A DNA stretch of 64,000 nt from Maritimibacter sp. (GTDB taxonomy: Bacteria; Pseudomonadota; Alphaproteobacteria; Rhodobacterales; Rhodobacteraceae). Position 1 is the first letter of the stretch. The number at the start of each line of letters is the position of its first letter. Below the pieces are notes generated by a model. It saw only the letters and a list, made by a program, of their open reading frames with translations. It made no database searches and had not been told where the DNA came from. The DNA lies in the NCBI GenBank assembly GCA_017792445.1, contig CP051232.1, positions 4,500,001-4,564,000 on the forward strand, in the 5' to 3' direction. The position numbers and the translations under genes were made by a program. Of the stretch, positions 1 to 8,944 are shown in pieces.

Positions 1-129
1 CTCTCGGGTCGACACCGAACAGAAATATGCCTTACAGGGCCGGAATTGATCAGGTGTTGACCGGGCGGGCTTGTTCGGCCCGGCCTCCCCTCTAAAACTC
101 TTTGATATCAGACCAAGAGGACCGAAAAA
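1..129. other. Non-coding leader before the first gene
   Basis: Short stops occur in all three forward frames (for example at 47-49, 58-60 and 103-105), so at most the last few codons of an upstream gene are here, and I cannot assign any. The useful signal is AAGAGG at 115-120, a good Shine-Dalgarno sequence that serves the following glycosyltransferase gene. Confidence 0.4.
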
Positions 130-3100
130 ATCGCCGAAGTCGCCTTTATCATCCCGGCCTACAACGCCGCTCTGCATCTGAGCGAGACCATTGAAAGTGT
201 TCGGGCGCAGTCCGTCGAAGATTGGGAAATCGTGATCGTCGACGACGGCTCGGCGGATGCAACCGCTGACTTGGCGCGGGACTGGGCGGGGCGCGACAGC
301 CGGATCAATCTTGTTCAGCAAGAGAACGCCGGCGCCAGCGCCGCACGGAACAGCGGGATGAAGGCGACAACCGCCACGTATGTCGTTTTCCTGGACAGCG
401 ACGATTGGGTTTCGCCGGACTTCCTGAAGAAATTGCTGCCGCGTGTCACGCGACGGAAGCTGGACGGCGCCTTCTGCGCTGCGGTTGATGTCGACGAGCA
501 TGGAGAGCGGGGCAAATACTGGCAACCGGTCCCGCGGCAGGAGTTTTTCAACACCACGGCGCACGACTGCCCGATCGCCGTCCATTGCGGCCTCCTTCGC
601 CGGTCGCTTGTCCTCGAAGTCGGCGGCTGGGATGCCACGTTGAAGACCTGCGAGGATTGGGACCTTTGGCAAAGGCTTGCGCGCTCCAAGGGCAAGTTCG
701 CGAACACGTCCGAAGTTCTTGCGTTCATTCGCCTTCGCCCCGGTTCGTTGTCCCGATCCGCCGCTCACAACCTTGCCGCCGACGGGGCCAAGGTCATTCG
801 CCGCGGCCACCAGCCCGACGCCCGCGTTCCGGATCCCGATCCTCAATGGGCCAAGGGCGCACCGCCGGAAGCCATGGCCCACACGCTTGCCATGCATCTG
901 ACATGGGCGGCCATCCTCGACATCGCGACAGGAGGCACCGGCAAAGAGATCCTTGACGACGATTGTGATTTTGCAAATGCCGACATCACGCCCTATGGGC
1001 TGGGCGCGACGATCCACGATGCGATATCGCACGGGACCGGAGAGCTTCAAAGCGATTGGTCGGACTATTGGCCCCGCATCACGGATCTTCTCGAAACCAT
1101 CGAAGACCGCTGCGGCGACCCGAAATTGAAGCAACGCACGCTTCGCTTGCTGGAGACGCTTGTGTTCCGCCACGCGCATCTGAGCGAACCGACGGCGATC
1201 GGCGGCACGTACTGGACGTCGATCGACGTGATCGATCCGATATCATCGCTGGACGTGCCGCCCGGCCACGATCAGGCGGCCATTAACGTGTACCGCAAGG
1301 ATAAGCGGTTCGGGACGGTAACGCTCGACGTGCGGGACGGCCATGTCGCGGCGCAGCGGATTTTCGACGCCGTGGCCGAGCGGATGGGCGGACGCATCGC
1401 GGCGCACGTTCTGCGGAAGAGAGGCCGGGACGCGTTGCCACTGATGGGGCCCATGGCAAAGACGGTGTTCCGGCGGTCGTTCGTCCGGTTTGCCGGCTAC
1501 CTGAGCCAGCTCGAACCTGCCTCGCGGCGGGCTGCGCTGCGCCAATTCGCGATCCTGCACGGCGAGGAATTGGTAAAGGCATCAGGCATCCTGCGAACCG
1601 CCGAGGAACCGGATGCGGACACCTCCACCCTCTCGCCAGCTAACGTAATGGCAAAGAACCGCCAGCATACGGTCACGGTGACGTCCGATTACGGAACGGA
1701 CTACTGGGAGGGGATCTTTTCCACGCAGGATCCGTGGGACTACACCAACGCGTACGAGCAGACGAAGTACCAGCAAACCATTGACGCGCTTCCCAATCGC
1801 CGTTTCGGGCGCGCGCTGGAACTTGCCTGCGCCGAGGGCCACTTCACGCAGCTTATCGCACCGCTGGTCGACGAACTGGTCGCAACCGATATCTCAGAGA
1901 CGGCGGTGCAGCGGGCGGCAGAGGCGTGTTCCGCGCATACGAACATCCAGTACCAGACGCTCGACCTCATTCGCGACCCGGTCCCCGGGAAATTCGACCT
2001 GATTATCTGCAGCGAGGTCCTTTACTATTTCGAGCGCGGTTCCGAGATCCGCTCCCTTGCCGAACGTCTTCAGAAACACCTCAACCCCGGTGGCCTGATC
2101 CTGATGGCGCATGGCAACGTCGCCGCCATCCGTCCCGAAGAAACCGGGTTCGAGTGGGGGCACAACTTCGACGCCCGCTCGATCGGGAAGATCTTTTCCG
2201 ACACCGACGGCCTGCAACTGGTCAAGGAGTTCAGAAGCGATCTTTACCGCATCCAACTTCTGGAAAAGACGGAGGGCTCCAACACCACCGTTTCCGCACC
2301 CTCTATCATCGACATCGAGCGTGCCGAGGACCTGAACTTCTATGTTTCGTCCCAGATTGAATGGAACGGTTGCGCGCGGTTCAAGCAGGTGGAGGTCACC
2401 GACCGGCTGCCGATCCTGATGTACCATCGCGTCGCGAATGAAGGGAATCCGGGGCTGGACCCGTATCGTGTCACCCCCGAGCAATTCGATGTGCAGATGC
2501 GTTATCTGGCGGACAACGGCTATCACGGCATCACGCTTGACGCGTGGCGGCGGTCGACCGAACGCTGCCGCGGCGTACCCGGCCGTGCGGTTTTGATCAC
2601 TTTCGACGACGGTTATGTCGACTTCCGCGAGCACGCTTGGCCAATCCTGCAGAAGTATGGGTTCCCTGCCACGGTCTTCGTCGTGCCCGGGCTGGTTGGG
2701 AAAGCCGCGGAGTGGGACAGCAGGTTTGGCCCACCGGCGCCTCTTATGAACTGGGAACAAATCCGCGAACTCGTCGCAGAGGGCGTGCAGATCGGCTCGC
2801 ACACAATGACGCACCCTCTCCTCACCACGCTCTCGCACGACGAGGTCGCTTCGGAAGCGCTAATGTCGAGGACCGAGATCGAGCAGCAGATCGGCCATGC
2901 GGTCGACACCATCGCTTACCCCTACGGCGATCACAGCGAGATAGTCGAGCGGATCTTCGAAGATAACGGATATGCGATGGGTGTGACCACCAGCGGGATG
3001 CCGGCGAACGTGTTCGACCGTCATTTGCGGATAGGACGAATGGAACTATCGCCGACGGACGGGCCCGACGAAATGCGGGCAAAACTGCCCGCGCCCCGTC

Positions 3101-3168
3101 AGACGAACGCGCTGAGGCACCGGCGCGTCGCCCTGAAACAGGCAATGCGCAAGTTTCACAGCCGTTAA
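130..3168 (+). CDS. Trifunctional glycosyltransferase 2 / SAM methyltransferase / polysaccharide deacetylase
   Basis: A 1012-residue fusion in three parts. Residues about 5-200 are a family 2 glycosyltransferase: a first beta strand with FIIPAYNA, then IVDDGSADAT and the metal-binding LDSDD. Residues about 525-710 are a class I SAM methyltransferase with the LELACAEGHFT glycine-rich loop near 563. Residues about 755-960 are a NodB-type polysaccharide deacetylase with LITFDDGY, SHTMTHP and AYPYGDH motifs. It probably adds, methylates and deacetylates sugars during exopolysaccharide assembly in the cytoplasm. The frame holds no ATG, GTG or TTG before codon 35 (GTG at 232), and starting there would delete the nucleotide-binding strand. 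I therefore place the start at ATC 130, nine bases after AAGAGG. The domain calls are secure; the start is inferred. Confidence 0.85.
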   Translation: MAEVAFIIPAYNAALHLSETIESVRAQSVEDWEIVIVDDGSADATADLARDWAGRDSRINLVQQENAGASAARNSGMKATTATYVVFLDSDDWVSPDFLKKLLPRVTRRKLDGAFCAAVDVDEHGERGKYWQPVPRQEFFNTTAHDCPIAVHCGLLRRSLVLEVGGWDATLKTCEDWDLWQRLARSKGKFANTSEVLAFIRLRPGSLSRSAAHNLAADGAKVIRRGHQPDARVPDPDPQWAKGAPPEAMAHTLAMHLTWAAILDIATGGTGKEILDDDCDFANADITPYGLGATIHDAISHGTGELQSDWSDYWPRITDLLETIEDRCGDPKLKQRTLRLLETLVFRHAHLSEPTAIGGTYWTSIDVIDPISSLDVPPGHDQAAINVYRKDKRFGTVTLDVRDGHVAAQRIFDAVAERMGGRIAAHVLRKRGRDALPLMGPMAKTVFRRSFVRFAGYLSQLEPASRRAALRQFAILHGEELVKASGILRTAEEPDADTSTLSPANVMAKNRQHTVTVTSDYGTDYWEGIFSTQDPWDYTNAYEQTKYQQTIDALPNRRFGRALELACAEGHFTQLIAPLVDELVATDISETAVQRAAEACSAHTNIQYQTLDLIRDPVPGKFDLIICSEVLYYFERGSEIRSLAERLQKHLNPGGLILMAHGNVAAIRPEETGFEWGHNFDARSIGKIFSDTDGLQLVKEFRSDLYRIQLLEKTEGSNTTVSAPSIIDIERAEDLNFYVSSQIEWNGCARFKQVEVTDRLPILMYHRVANEGNPGLDPYRVTPEQFDVQMRYLADNGYHGITLDAWRRSTERCRGVPGRAVLITFDDGYVDFREHAWPILQKYGFPATVFVVPGLVGKAAEWDSRFGPPAPLMNWEQIRELVAEGVQIGSHTMTHPLLTTLSHDEVASEALMSRTEIEQQIGHAVDTIAYPYGDHSEIVERIFEDNGYAMGVTTSGMPANVFDRHLRIGRMELSPTDGPDEMRAKLPAPRQTNALRHRRVALKQAMRKFHSR

Positions 3169-3233
3169 CGGCTTATTAGGAACTTGCGCGCTATGGAGGG
3201 ATCAGGACGTGCTGCGGCTTTGTGAAGGGGCGG

Positions 3234-3950
3234 TTAAAAAGCCCCTTCTCCGCTTAGCACAGTACGGCCGGTGCGAAGGATGATCCGCATGTCGCTATTG
3301 AAGGACCAATCACGGACGTAGCTCTCGTCCAGCTTACAACGCTCGGCAAAGGTCAACCGATTGCGGCCCGAGACCTGCCAAAGACCGGTGATCCCCGGAC
3401 GTGCGCTGAGGTACGACGACATCCTTGGGCCGTACAGGTCGACTTCCTTCCGCGTAACCGGGCGGGGTCCGACGACGCTCATGTCCCCGCGAAGAACGTT
3501 CACGAACTGCGGGATTTCATCGAGACTGCTTTTGCGGAGGAAATGACCGATCAGCGGGATAATCCGAGGGTCGTTCCGAAGTTTTCGGGTCGTTTCAAAC
3601 TCTATTCGCGCCGTGGGGTTCGCAGCCAGATGGTCTTCCAGGATCTTGTCTGCGCCGACTTTCATCGTGCGAAATTTGAGGCAGTCAAACCGAGCCCCTT
3701 GAAACCCGATGCGCTCGTGTCTGAAGATGATCGGACCCGGGCTTAGCAACCGGATCAACACCGCGATAGCGACGAACAGAACCGCTCCTGCGGCGATCGC
3801 AAGGCCACTGAAAACCAAATCGAAGAGCCGTTTGGAAAACCGTCCTGCAGGCTGACTTTCCGCTAACGCAGCAGTGCTACAATTGAAGCAGGGACTGTTT
3901 CCGTTACACAGCGGGCAAGCCGCTCCTGCGGATACAAACGTCAAATCCAT
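3234..3950 (-). CDS. Priming sugar transferase (ExoY/WcaJ-type), undecaprenyl-phosphate sugar phosphotransferase
   Basis: A 238-residue bacterial sugar transferase that would move a sugar-1-phosphate onto undecaprenyl phosphate, the first step of exopolysaccharide repeat-unit synthesis at the inner membrane. Seen: a single hydrophobic segment (about 42-64), then the family blocks [34 protein letters not shown] and [14 protein letters not shown]. The ATG at 3950 is preferred because GAGGGT sits six bases upstream; an in-frame GTG lies 15 bases earlier. Odd feature: the cytoplasmic N-terminus carries C12-x2-C15-x5-C21-x2-C24, a zinc-knuckle-like arrangement not normal for this family. It is transcribed towards the preceding gene. 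Confidence 0.9.
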   Translation of the reverse strand: MDLTFVSAGAACPLCNGNSPCFNCSTAALAESQPAGRFSKRLFDLVFSGLAIAAGAVLFVAIAVLIRLLSPGPIIFRHERIGFQGARFDCLKFRTMKVGADKILEDHLAANPTARIEFETTRKLRNDPRIIPLIGHFLRKSSLDEIPQFVNVLRGDMSVVGPRPVTRKEVDLYGPRMSSYLSARPGITGLWQVSGRNRLTFAERCKLDESYVRDWSFNSDMRIILRTGRTVLSGEGAF

Positions 3951-4347
3951 ACTACCCTCATCCACAAATGATTCGTCCGGCAGTTGGCCGCCGTTAATTA
4001 TTCTTGCTGCAACGATAGGTAGGCTTGTTGTGATTATCTCATTTAAATAGCTTCATTAATTTATTGGCAAACAGTTTCTGGCAGGCCGACGCCGGAGCCG
4101 CCGAAAACCGACCATGCTGCGTCGCAGCGCCCCTCTGAGGGCAGCGCGAGGGCAAGATGGCTAAAATTAGGCAGAAGCTGGAAAATCTCCGGGCGCCGCT
4201 TTGGCTGCGACGGCCGGATCGATTGCTTTAAGCTTGGATGAATTTTTCTTTCAGACCGTTACGGCGATCGGCAAAAGGCGCAAGGGCAGCCGGGCGCGCC
4301 CGATAGGCCCGCCACGACCGCAGTCCCGGCACGCTAGGAACAGCCGC
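3951..4347. other. 397-bp intergenic region with AT-rich promoter stretch
   Basis: No convincing gene. The half near 4000-4075 is much more AT-rich than its surroundings and lies upstream of the minus-strand sugar transferase, so it probably holds its promoter; TTGCCA (complement of 4065-4070) and TTAAAT (complement of 4041-4046), 18 bases apart, are a weak -35/-10 pair. The half near 4080-4347 lies just downstream of the minus-strand glycosyltransferase; I see no clear terminator there. Confidence 0.35.
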
Positions 4348-5511
4348 TCAGTCCGCCGATGCGGACACCGCGTGAGGACCTATCCGCGCTTCAAGACCCT
4401 TCTTCCGGGCCAGGCCCAAGAGGATCTCGTTGATCTTCGGCTCCATGCCCGCGACCGACCAGCGGGACAGATCGACCGCTCGCGAGGCACGCGCCATCCT
4501 CTCTGCAAGGCCATGCTCGCTCAGCAAGCGTTCAATCACATTCTCCATATCGTCGAACGCCTTCATCCCGACGACAAAGCCGTTCTCTCCGTCCTGAACG
4601 ATTTCTTCGATACCCGGCAGGTCCGAGACCACGACCGGCTTCCCAGCAGCCACGTACTGAACGACGACGCGCGGCAGACCCTCGCGCAGCGACGGCAGGA
4701 CGCAGATGTTAGCAGCTGCAATCCACTGCTCGACGTCTGAACGGAAGCCCATGAACCTGACGCTGTCCCCGACACCCAGGTCCGCCGCTTCCGCCTTCAG
4801 CTGATCTTCCAGTTCGCCTTGCCCAAACAGGCACAGCGACAGATCCGGGTGGCGCCCGACCAAATTGGCGAAGATCCTGAGGAAGGCGCTGTGTTGCTTA
4901 CGCTCTTCAAGCGACGCAACGAAGACAATCATGCGTCCCGTCGGACGGCCATAGGGCACCGAGGCCAAGCGGAACCGTTCAAGGTCCATTCCGGAATAGA
5001 CGATGTGATGCTGGTCAGGCTTGCCCAGACCGGCTGCAATGCCCGCATCCCGCATCCCCTTGGATACGGATATGAAGGCGTCCGTATAGGGCGCTACAAG
5101 ACGTTCCATCGCAAGATAAACTGCCCGTTTCGGCGCAGACACGTTCAGAAACGGCAGGATATGAACGCCATGCACAATGATCGGCACCTTTGCACGTCTG
5201 GCGGCATAGCGGGCCAGAAATCCGGCCTTCGACTGGTGCGTGTGAACGACGTCCGGGGCAATCTCCCGAAAAATCCGTGTCAGGCGAAAGATGGCCTTTG
5301 CGTCGGCGACGGGTGAAATCTCTCGCAGGAGGATCGGCTCCTGCACGGTCTGCACCCGGTCATCGACCGTCGCCAGCGTCGATTGATCAACGTCGCGCCC
5401 GAAGACCAGCCACACGTCATGTCCACGGGCCGCCTGCGCATTGCAGGTTGCGATGGTGTTCTCCTCTGCGCCCGCGCGCAGCAGGCAAGTGATTGCGTGA
5501 ACGATCCTCAC
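4348..5511 (-). CDS. Glycosyltransferase family 4
   Basis: A 387-residue GT-B-fold retaining glycosyltransferase, predicted to add a sugar to the lipid-linked exopolysaccharide intermediate at the cytoplasmic face of the inner membrane. The N-terminal half has the acceptor-domain pattern VHTHQSKAGFLAR near residue 95. The C-terminal half has FVASLEERKQ, LCLFGQGELEDQL and the nucleotide-sugar motif LPSLREGLPRVVVQYVAAGKP near 275-295. The start is GTG at 5511, overlapping the upstream glycosyltransferase stop as GTGA, so translational coupling is likely. Part of a minus-strand run of four genes from 8590. Sugar specificity cannot be read from sequence. Confidence 0.88.
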   Translation of the reverse strand: MRIVHAITCLLRAGAEENTIATCNAQAARGHDVWLVFGRDVDQSTLATVDDRVQTVQEPILLREISPVADAKAIFRLTRIFREIAPDVVHTHQSKAGFLARYAARRAKVPIIVHGVHILPFLNVSAPKRAVYLAMERLVAPYTDAFISVSKGMRDAGIAAGLGKPDQHHIVYSGMDLERFRLASVPYGRPTGRMIVFVASLEERKQHSAFLRIFANLVGRHPDLSLCLFGQGELEDQLKAEAADLGVGDSVRFMGFRSDVEQWIAAANICVLPSLREGLPRVVVQYVAAGKPVVVSDLPGIEEIVQDGENGFVVGMKAFDDMENVIERLLSEHGLAERMARASRAVDLSRWSVAGMEPKINEILLGLARKKGLEARIGPHAVSASAD

Positions 5512-6488
5512 TTGCGCGCGCCACCCAGCGAAAGGGACCGGGCACGGGACGCAAGATGGCGGGCGTGGGTCAGAAACGTCTCGGGCCGAGCGGTGACATA
5601 GGAAATCGCGAGGTAAAGCCGGGCTTTGCGCAAGGAGCCGTCAAGCGCGATGGCCTTGCGCAAATGAGCGCGGGCAGAGGCTTTGTCGTTTAGCCTGAAG
5701 TAGTGAACTGCCGTCTTGAACTCGATCTGTGCCTCACGTTTCGGCGCCACGCGTTCGAGGTCAGGCTGCAGGTTCAGCATGATCTTGGTGATCTCACGCT
5801 TGCAGGCGATATTCTCCAGCCCGTAGGTCACCGAGCCAAGGCTTCCCTCCCATGCACGCCTGCGCACCAGCGCCTCGCGGATATGCTGCGCCCGCGACGT
5901 AGTCAGGATGCGAAGCCAGAATTCCTGCTCTTCGTTGAATCGCAGGTTCTCGTTCATCAGACCAGCGGCCCTGACCGCCCCGGCGGACACTACGGCGCAC
6001 GACGGCAGGATCGGCCCGCCCCGGACGAAGATCTTCGCAAGCTGGTTGGTATCGTCCGCATCCACATGCGTGCAGACGGTGCGGCGGTCGTCGTAGTCCT
6101 GCGAGAAGGTCACGAAGTCGCAATAGATCAAGCCAACACCCGGATGCTTTTCCAGCACTGCCAGCTCTGTCTCCAGCTTGTGCGGCAGCCAGATGTCGTC
6201 GCCATCGAGAAAGGCGATGTGACTGCCCTTTGCGATCCGCAAACCGTCGTTACGAGGCGCGGCGGCACCACCGCTGTTGGTCTCGCGCCGGACGATCCGG
6301 ACCTTGGATTGCCCCTTTGCCGCTTTCTCCGCCGCCTCCACAGAGCCATCCGTCGACGCATCGTCCACCACGAGGATTTCGGCGATGCTGTCAAGAGCGG
6401 TCTGGGCCAGCACGCTTTCGATGCATTCTGCGATGCAGTCCTCCTGGTGGTAGGAGATGATGATGACTGTGAAGCTAGGCGACGGCAT
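5508..6488 (-). CDS. Glycosyltransferase family 2
   Basis: A 326-residue GT-A-fold inverting glycosyltransferase for exopolysaccharide assembly. It opens with TVIIISYHQEDCIAECIESVLAQT, continues with ILVVDDASTDGS and the metal-binding FLDGDD, and has RRAWEGSLGS-type acceptor residues. The C-terminal 60 residues are helical and resemble tetratricopeptide-like padding. ATG 6488 is chosen because it places the first beta strand five residues from the start; an in-frame upstream start at 6518 would add ten atypical residues. It overlaps the upstream glycosyltransferase by 14 bases and the downstream one by four, consistent with one operon. Donor and acceptor are unknown. Confidence 0.88.
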   Translation of the reverse strand: MPSPSFTVIIISYHQEDCIAECIESVLAQTALDSIAEILVVDDASTDGSVEAAEKAAKGQSKVRIVRRETNSGGAAAPRNDGLRIAKGSHIAFLDGDDIWLPHKLETELAVLEKHPGVGLIYCDFVTFSQDYDDRRTVCTHVDADDTNQLAKIFVRGGPILPSCAVVSAGAVRAAGLMNENLRFNEEQEFWLRILTTSRAQHIREALVRRRAWEGSLGSVTYGLENIACKREITKIMLNLQPDLERVAPKREAQIEFKTAVHYFRLNDKASARAHLRKAIALDGSLRKARLYLAISYVTARPETFLTHARHLASRARSLSLGGARK

Positions 6489-7689
6489 GTATCTGAGTTT
6501 CCGACAGCAAATCGTCATAGAGGCCGAGGTATCGCTTCGCCACCGCCTCTATAGAATAGAACTCTCGCACCCGGTGCTGTGCTTTTGCGCCGACGTTATC
6601 CAGCGCGGCGTCTTCCATCGACAGCGCCGCCTCCAGTTTGGCCCGAAGCGCGTCGGCGTCGCGGGGCGCTCCATAAAGCCAACCGGTCTCTCCCTGAACT
6701 ATCAGGTCCGTGTTGCCCGAGACGCTGGACGCCACTTGGGGCACGCCGGCGGCCATTGCTTCCAGCAACGCATTGGACATGCCCTCGGCCAGCGCGGGCA
6801 GAACGAAAAGGTCAGAGGCGCCAAGGTAGCGCCCGACGTCCGAGACCCGCCCCACGAACACGGCTCGACCGTCAAGACCGACCGATTGCGCCATGTCGCG
6901 GTGAACATCCAGCAGGGCACCGTCGCCCAACAGCGCAAGTCGCGTCGGAAAGCGGTCATAGGGGATCTGCGAAAGTGCCGTCAGCAACGTCTCGACGTTC
7001 TTTTGCCGCTCCATTCGCCCCACAAACAGCAGCAACCGCTCGCCCGGCAGAACGCCGAGTTCGCCGCGCAGGGCCGCTCGTTCTTCGGCTGTGATCGGGG
7101 TCACGGGTTCAACCCCGTTCGGGATAAGCTGACAGCGCGGCTCGGGGATACCGAAGGCCCGCGTGTCGTCGTACATTTCCTTGCTGATCGACACGATCCG
7201 CGTCGCATCCCTGGCAATCTCTTGCGCGGCGACTTTCCCCCAGACGAATTTCTTTCGCTCGAGGCTATAGAAATCAAGGTTCTGGCCCGCCGTTCCCAGC
7301 TTGACCAGCGACGGGACTCCAAGACGTTTCGCGGCACGCACCCCGACCCAGGCGTTCAGTTTCGCTTGGTGACAGTGGATCAACGAGATTTCACCCGCGT
7401 GCTGCGTGATCCACTTCTGCGCCGCCAGCATCCATTTCACCGAAGAGAATATCCTGCGCCCACCCATCTGGGGCGGGGACGGCACCCGAAGCCGGTTGAT
7501 CGGAATGCCGTCCACAATTTCGTGCTCCGGGATGCCGTCGGTGCTGACGCTGGTCAGGATCTGGGGCCGCTCGCCCATCGCCTTCAGCGCCCGGCTCAGG
7601 CGGAGGCACTGCTGTTCGGCGCCCCCGAACACTTCGGGCATCATCTGACAACTGAGCATCAGGATTCCGCGACCGCCGGTGTCAGACAT
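6475..7689 (-). CDS. Glycosyltransferase family 4
   Basis: A 404-residue GT-B glycosyltransferase. Seen: the N-terminal GGAEQQCLRLSRAL block, HCHQAKLNAWVG near the acceptor site, LLFVGRMERQKNVETLLTAL at the start of the donor domain, and the nucleotide-sugar motif LPALAEGMSNALLEAMAAGVP. It should add one sugar to the growing repeat unit in the cytoplasm. ATG 7689 is preferred over upstream in-frame starts because it sits in an ATGTCTGA overlap with the sulfotransferase stop and gives a family-typical N-terminus. The upstream extension would be arginine-rich and unlike the family. Confidence 0.88.
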   Translation of the reverse strand: MSDTGGRGILMLSCQMMPEVFGGAEQQCLRLSRALKAMGERPQILTSVSTDGIPEHEIVDGIPINRLRVPSPPQMGGRRIFSSVKWMLAAQKWITQHAGEISLIHCHQAKLNAWVGVRAAKRLGVPSLVKLGTAGQNLDFYSLERKKFVWGKVAAQEIARDATRIVSISKEMYDDTRAFGIPEPRCQLIPNGVEPVTPITAEERAALRGELGVLPGERLLLFVGRMERQKNVETLLTALSQIPYDRFPTRLALLGDGALLDVHRDMAQSVGLDGRAVFVGRVSDVGRYLGASDLFVLPALAEGMSNALLEAMAAGVPQVASSVSGNTDLIVQGETGWLYGAPRDADALRAKLEAALSMEDAALDNVGAKAQHRVREFYSIEAVAKRYLGLYDDLLSETQIHAVA

Positions 7690-8590
7690 AACCAAACTTC
7701 CTTGCGGTGCGGCCACAGACGCAGCGAAGTGCAGCGGAATGCGCCATCGGAAGCCGCGGGACCGGCTTCGGCGACAGCGAAACGACCTGCGGGGCAAGTC
7801 GCGTGCGGTTTCCGCCGACGTTGTGCCCAGCCTCAAAGGCTTTGCCGTTTGTCACGGCGCGGCCGAGTTCACCGGTCTCTAGATCTGCGAATGTCCCGAT
7901 GCGGCCTAGCACGGTCGCGGGGTCGCGCTGGAAATCCTCATAGCGCACGTGCATGTACCGATCCGGCCCTAGGGCCTGACCGATACGCTGCGAAATCTTG
8001 TTAGCGAGCATCCAGCCCATGACGGGTCGCAGGGTATCGAAGGGCCGAGGTTTGCGGCGGCCTTCCAGCACCCAGTTGGACCCGGACTGCAGGTAAGAAT
8101 TGGCCACCGCTCTCGGATCGCGGGTCAGGTGCAGGACGCGAACGTCAAGACCGCCCAACCGCGCAAGCGCGATGGGCCGGCCAGCCGCGTCCTTTGCCGA
8201 TTTGGAACTGTCCACGATCACTTCGGCATCGTGCTTGGCCGCCACGTGGTTGAACAGGCTGAGTGCATAGGCCCGGTAGGCCGTGCAGTCGCCGTCTGCG
8301 ATGTGACCCGCGATCAATTGGTCGAGATTGGCCCGCGACTCGACCCGGCGCACGACCTCGCCTTCTCCGTCTGGCCTGTCCGCAAGCCAATCCCCGTAGA
8401 CCGGGCAGTCGCGGAAGATCGCGCCACAACTGCACGTCAGCGTGGTATCGGCCGCGTCATCGTGCAGGAAAGTAAGCTCGCCTGTCGACGCCACGTCCGG
8501 GTGGCCGTTCAACACCATGTCCATGATCGTGGAACCCGAGCGGCTGTATCCGGCAATGTAGAGAACGCGAGGCGTCTTTCGACTTTGCAT
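7682..8590 (-). CDS. Sulfotransferase family protein
   Basis: A 302-residue PAPS-dependent sulfotransferase. The 5'-phosphosulfate-binding loop is visible as YIAGYSRSGSTIMDMVL near residues 11-27, the 3'-phosphate-binding region as VDSSKSAKDA and LHLTRDPRAVANSYL, near 130-165. It also has a paired-cysteine segment (TCSCGAIFRDCPVYGDW). Its place at the head of a glycosyltransferase operon suggests it sulfates the exopolysaccharide or its lipid-linked precursor. ATG 8590 follows CAGGA closely; a TTG at 8623 would add eleven residues. A second sulfotransferase is divergently transcribed across the intergenic region. Confidence 0.85.
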   Translation of the reverse strand: MQSRKTPRVLYIAGYSRSGSTIMDMVLNGHPDVASTGELTFLHDDAADTTLTCSCGAIFRDCPVYGDWLADRPDGEGEVVRRVESRANLDQLIAGHIADGDCTAYRAYALSLFNHVAAKHDAEVIVDSSKSAKDAAGRPIALARLGGLDVRVLHLTRDPRAVANSYLQSGSNWVLEGRRKPRPFDTLRPVMGWMLANKISQRIGQALGPDRYMHVRYEDFQRDPATVLGRIGTFADLETGELGRAVTNGKAFEAGHNVGGNRTRLAPQVVSLSPKPVPRLPMAHSAALRCVCGRTARKFGYV

Positions 8591-8944
8591 CTGGTCCTGA
8601 GGGGAGCGGTCGTGTCTGGGCAACGTTAACTTATGGTAATTACGATGTCAGGCGCATTCCGGAAAACAGCGCCGTATACGTGGGATTTGATCTTACGATG
8701 AACAACTTAGCGCATTCCGCGCATCATCAACGCTCAATCCCTCGGCATCCTGAAAGAACCCGCTCGGTTTGATGGCTGCCACCATCACATTTGCATGCCT
8801 GCCGCGCACCGACGCCGCCAATCACCGAAGGGGCAGTTGCATCCGGTTAAGTTTCCGTGAACGCTAAGCCCATCATTCGGCACCATGCCGAAGGTCCGCG
8901 AACGCGCTTGAAAACCGCCGGAGTGGACGGATGAAGGAATGCAT
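8591..8944. other. Divergent promoter region between two sulfotransferase genes
   Basis: About 350 bases without a supported gene. It separates a minus-strand operon (from 8590) and a plus-strand pair (from 8945), so it must hold both promoters. The part near 8630-8720 is relatively AT-rich. AAGGA at 8934-8938 is the ribosome-binding site of the plus-strand gene. I could not identify a specific operator. Confidence 0.4.

Noticed and set aside
6457-8004. Long plus-strand frame opposite two glycosyltransferase and sulfotransferase genes
   Set aside because: Its protein is arginine/histidine-rich with no recognisable fold, while the minus strand encodes clear enzymes here.
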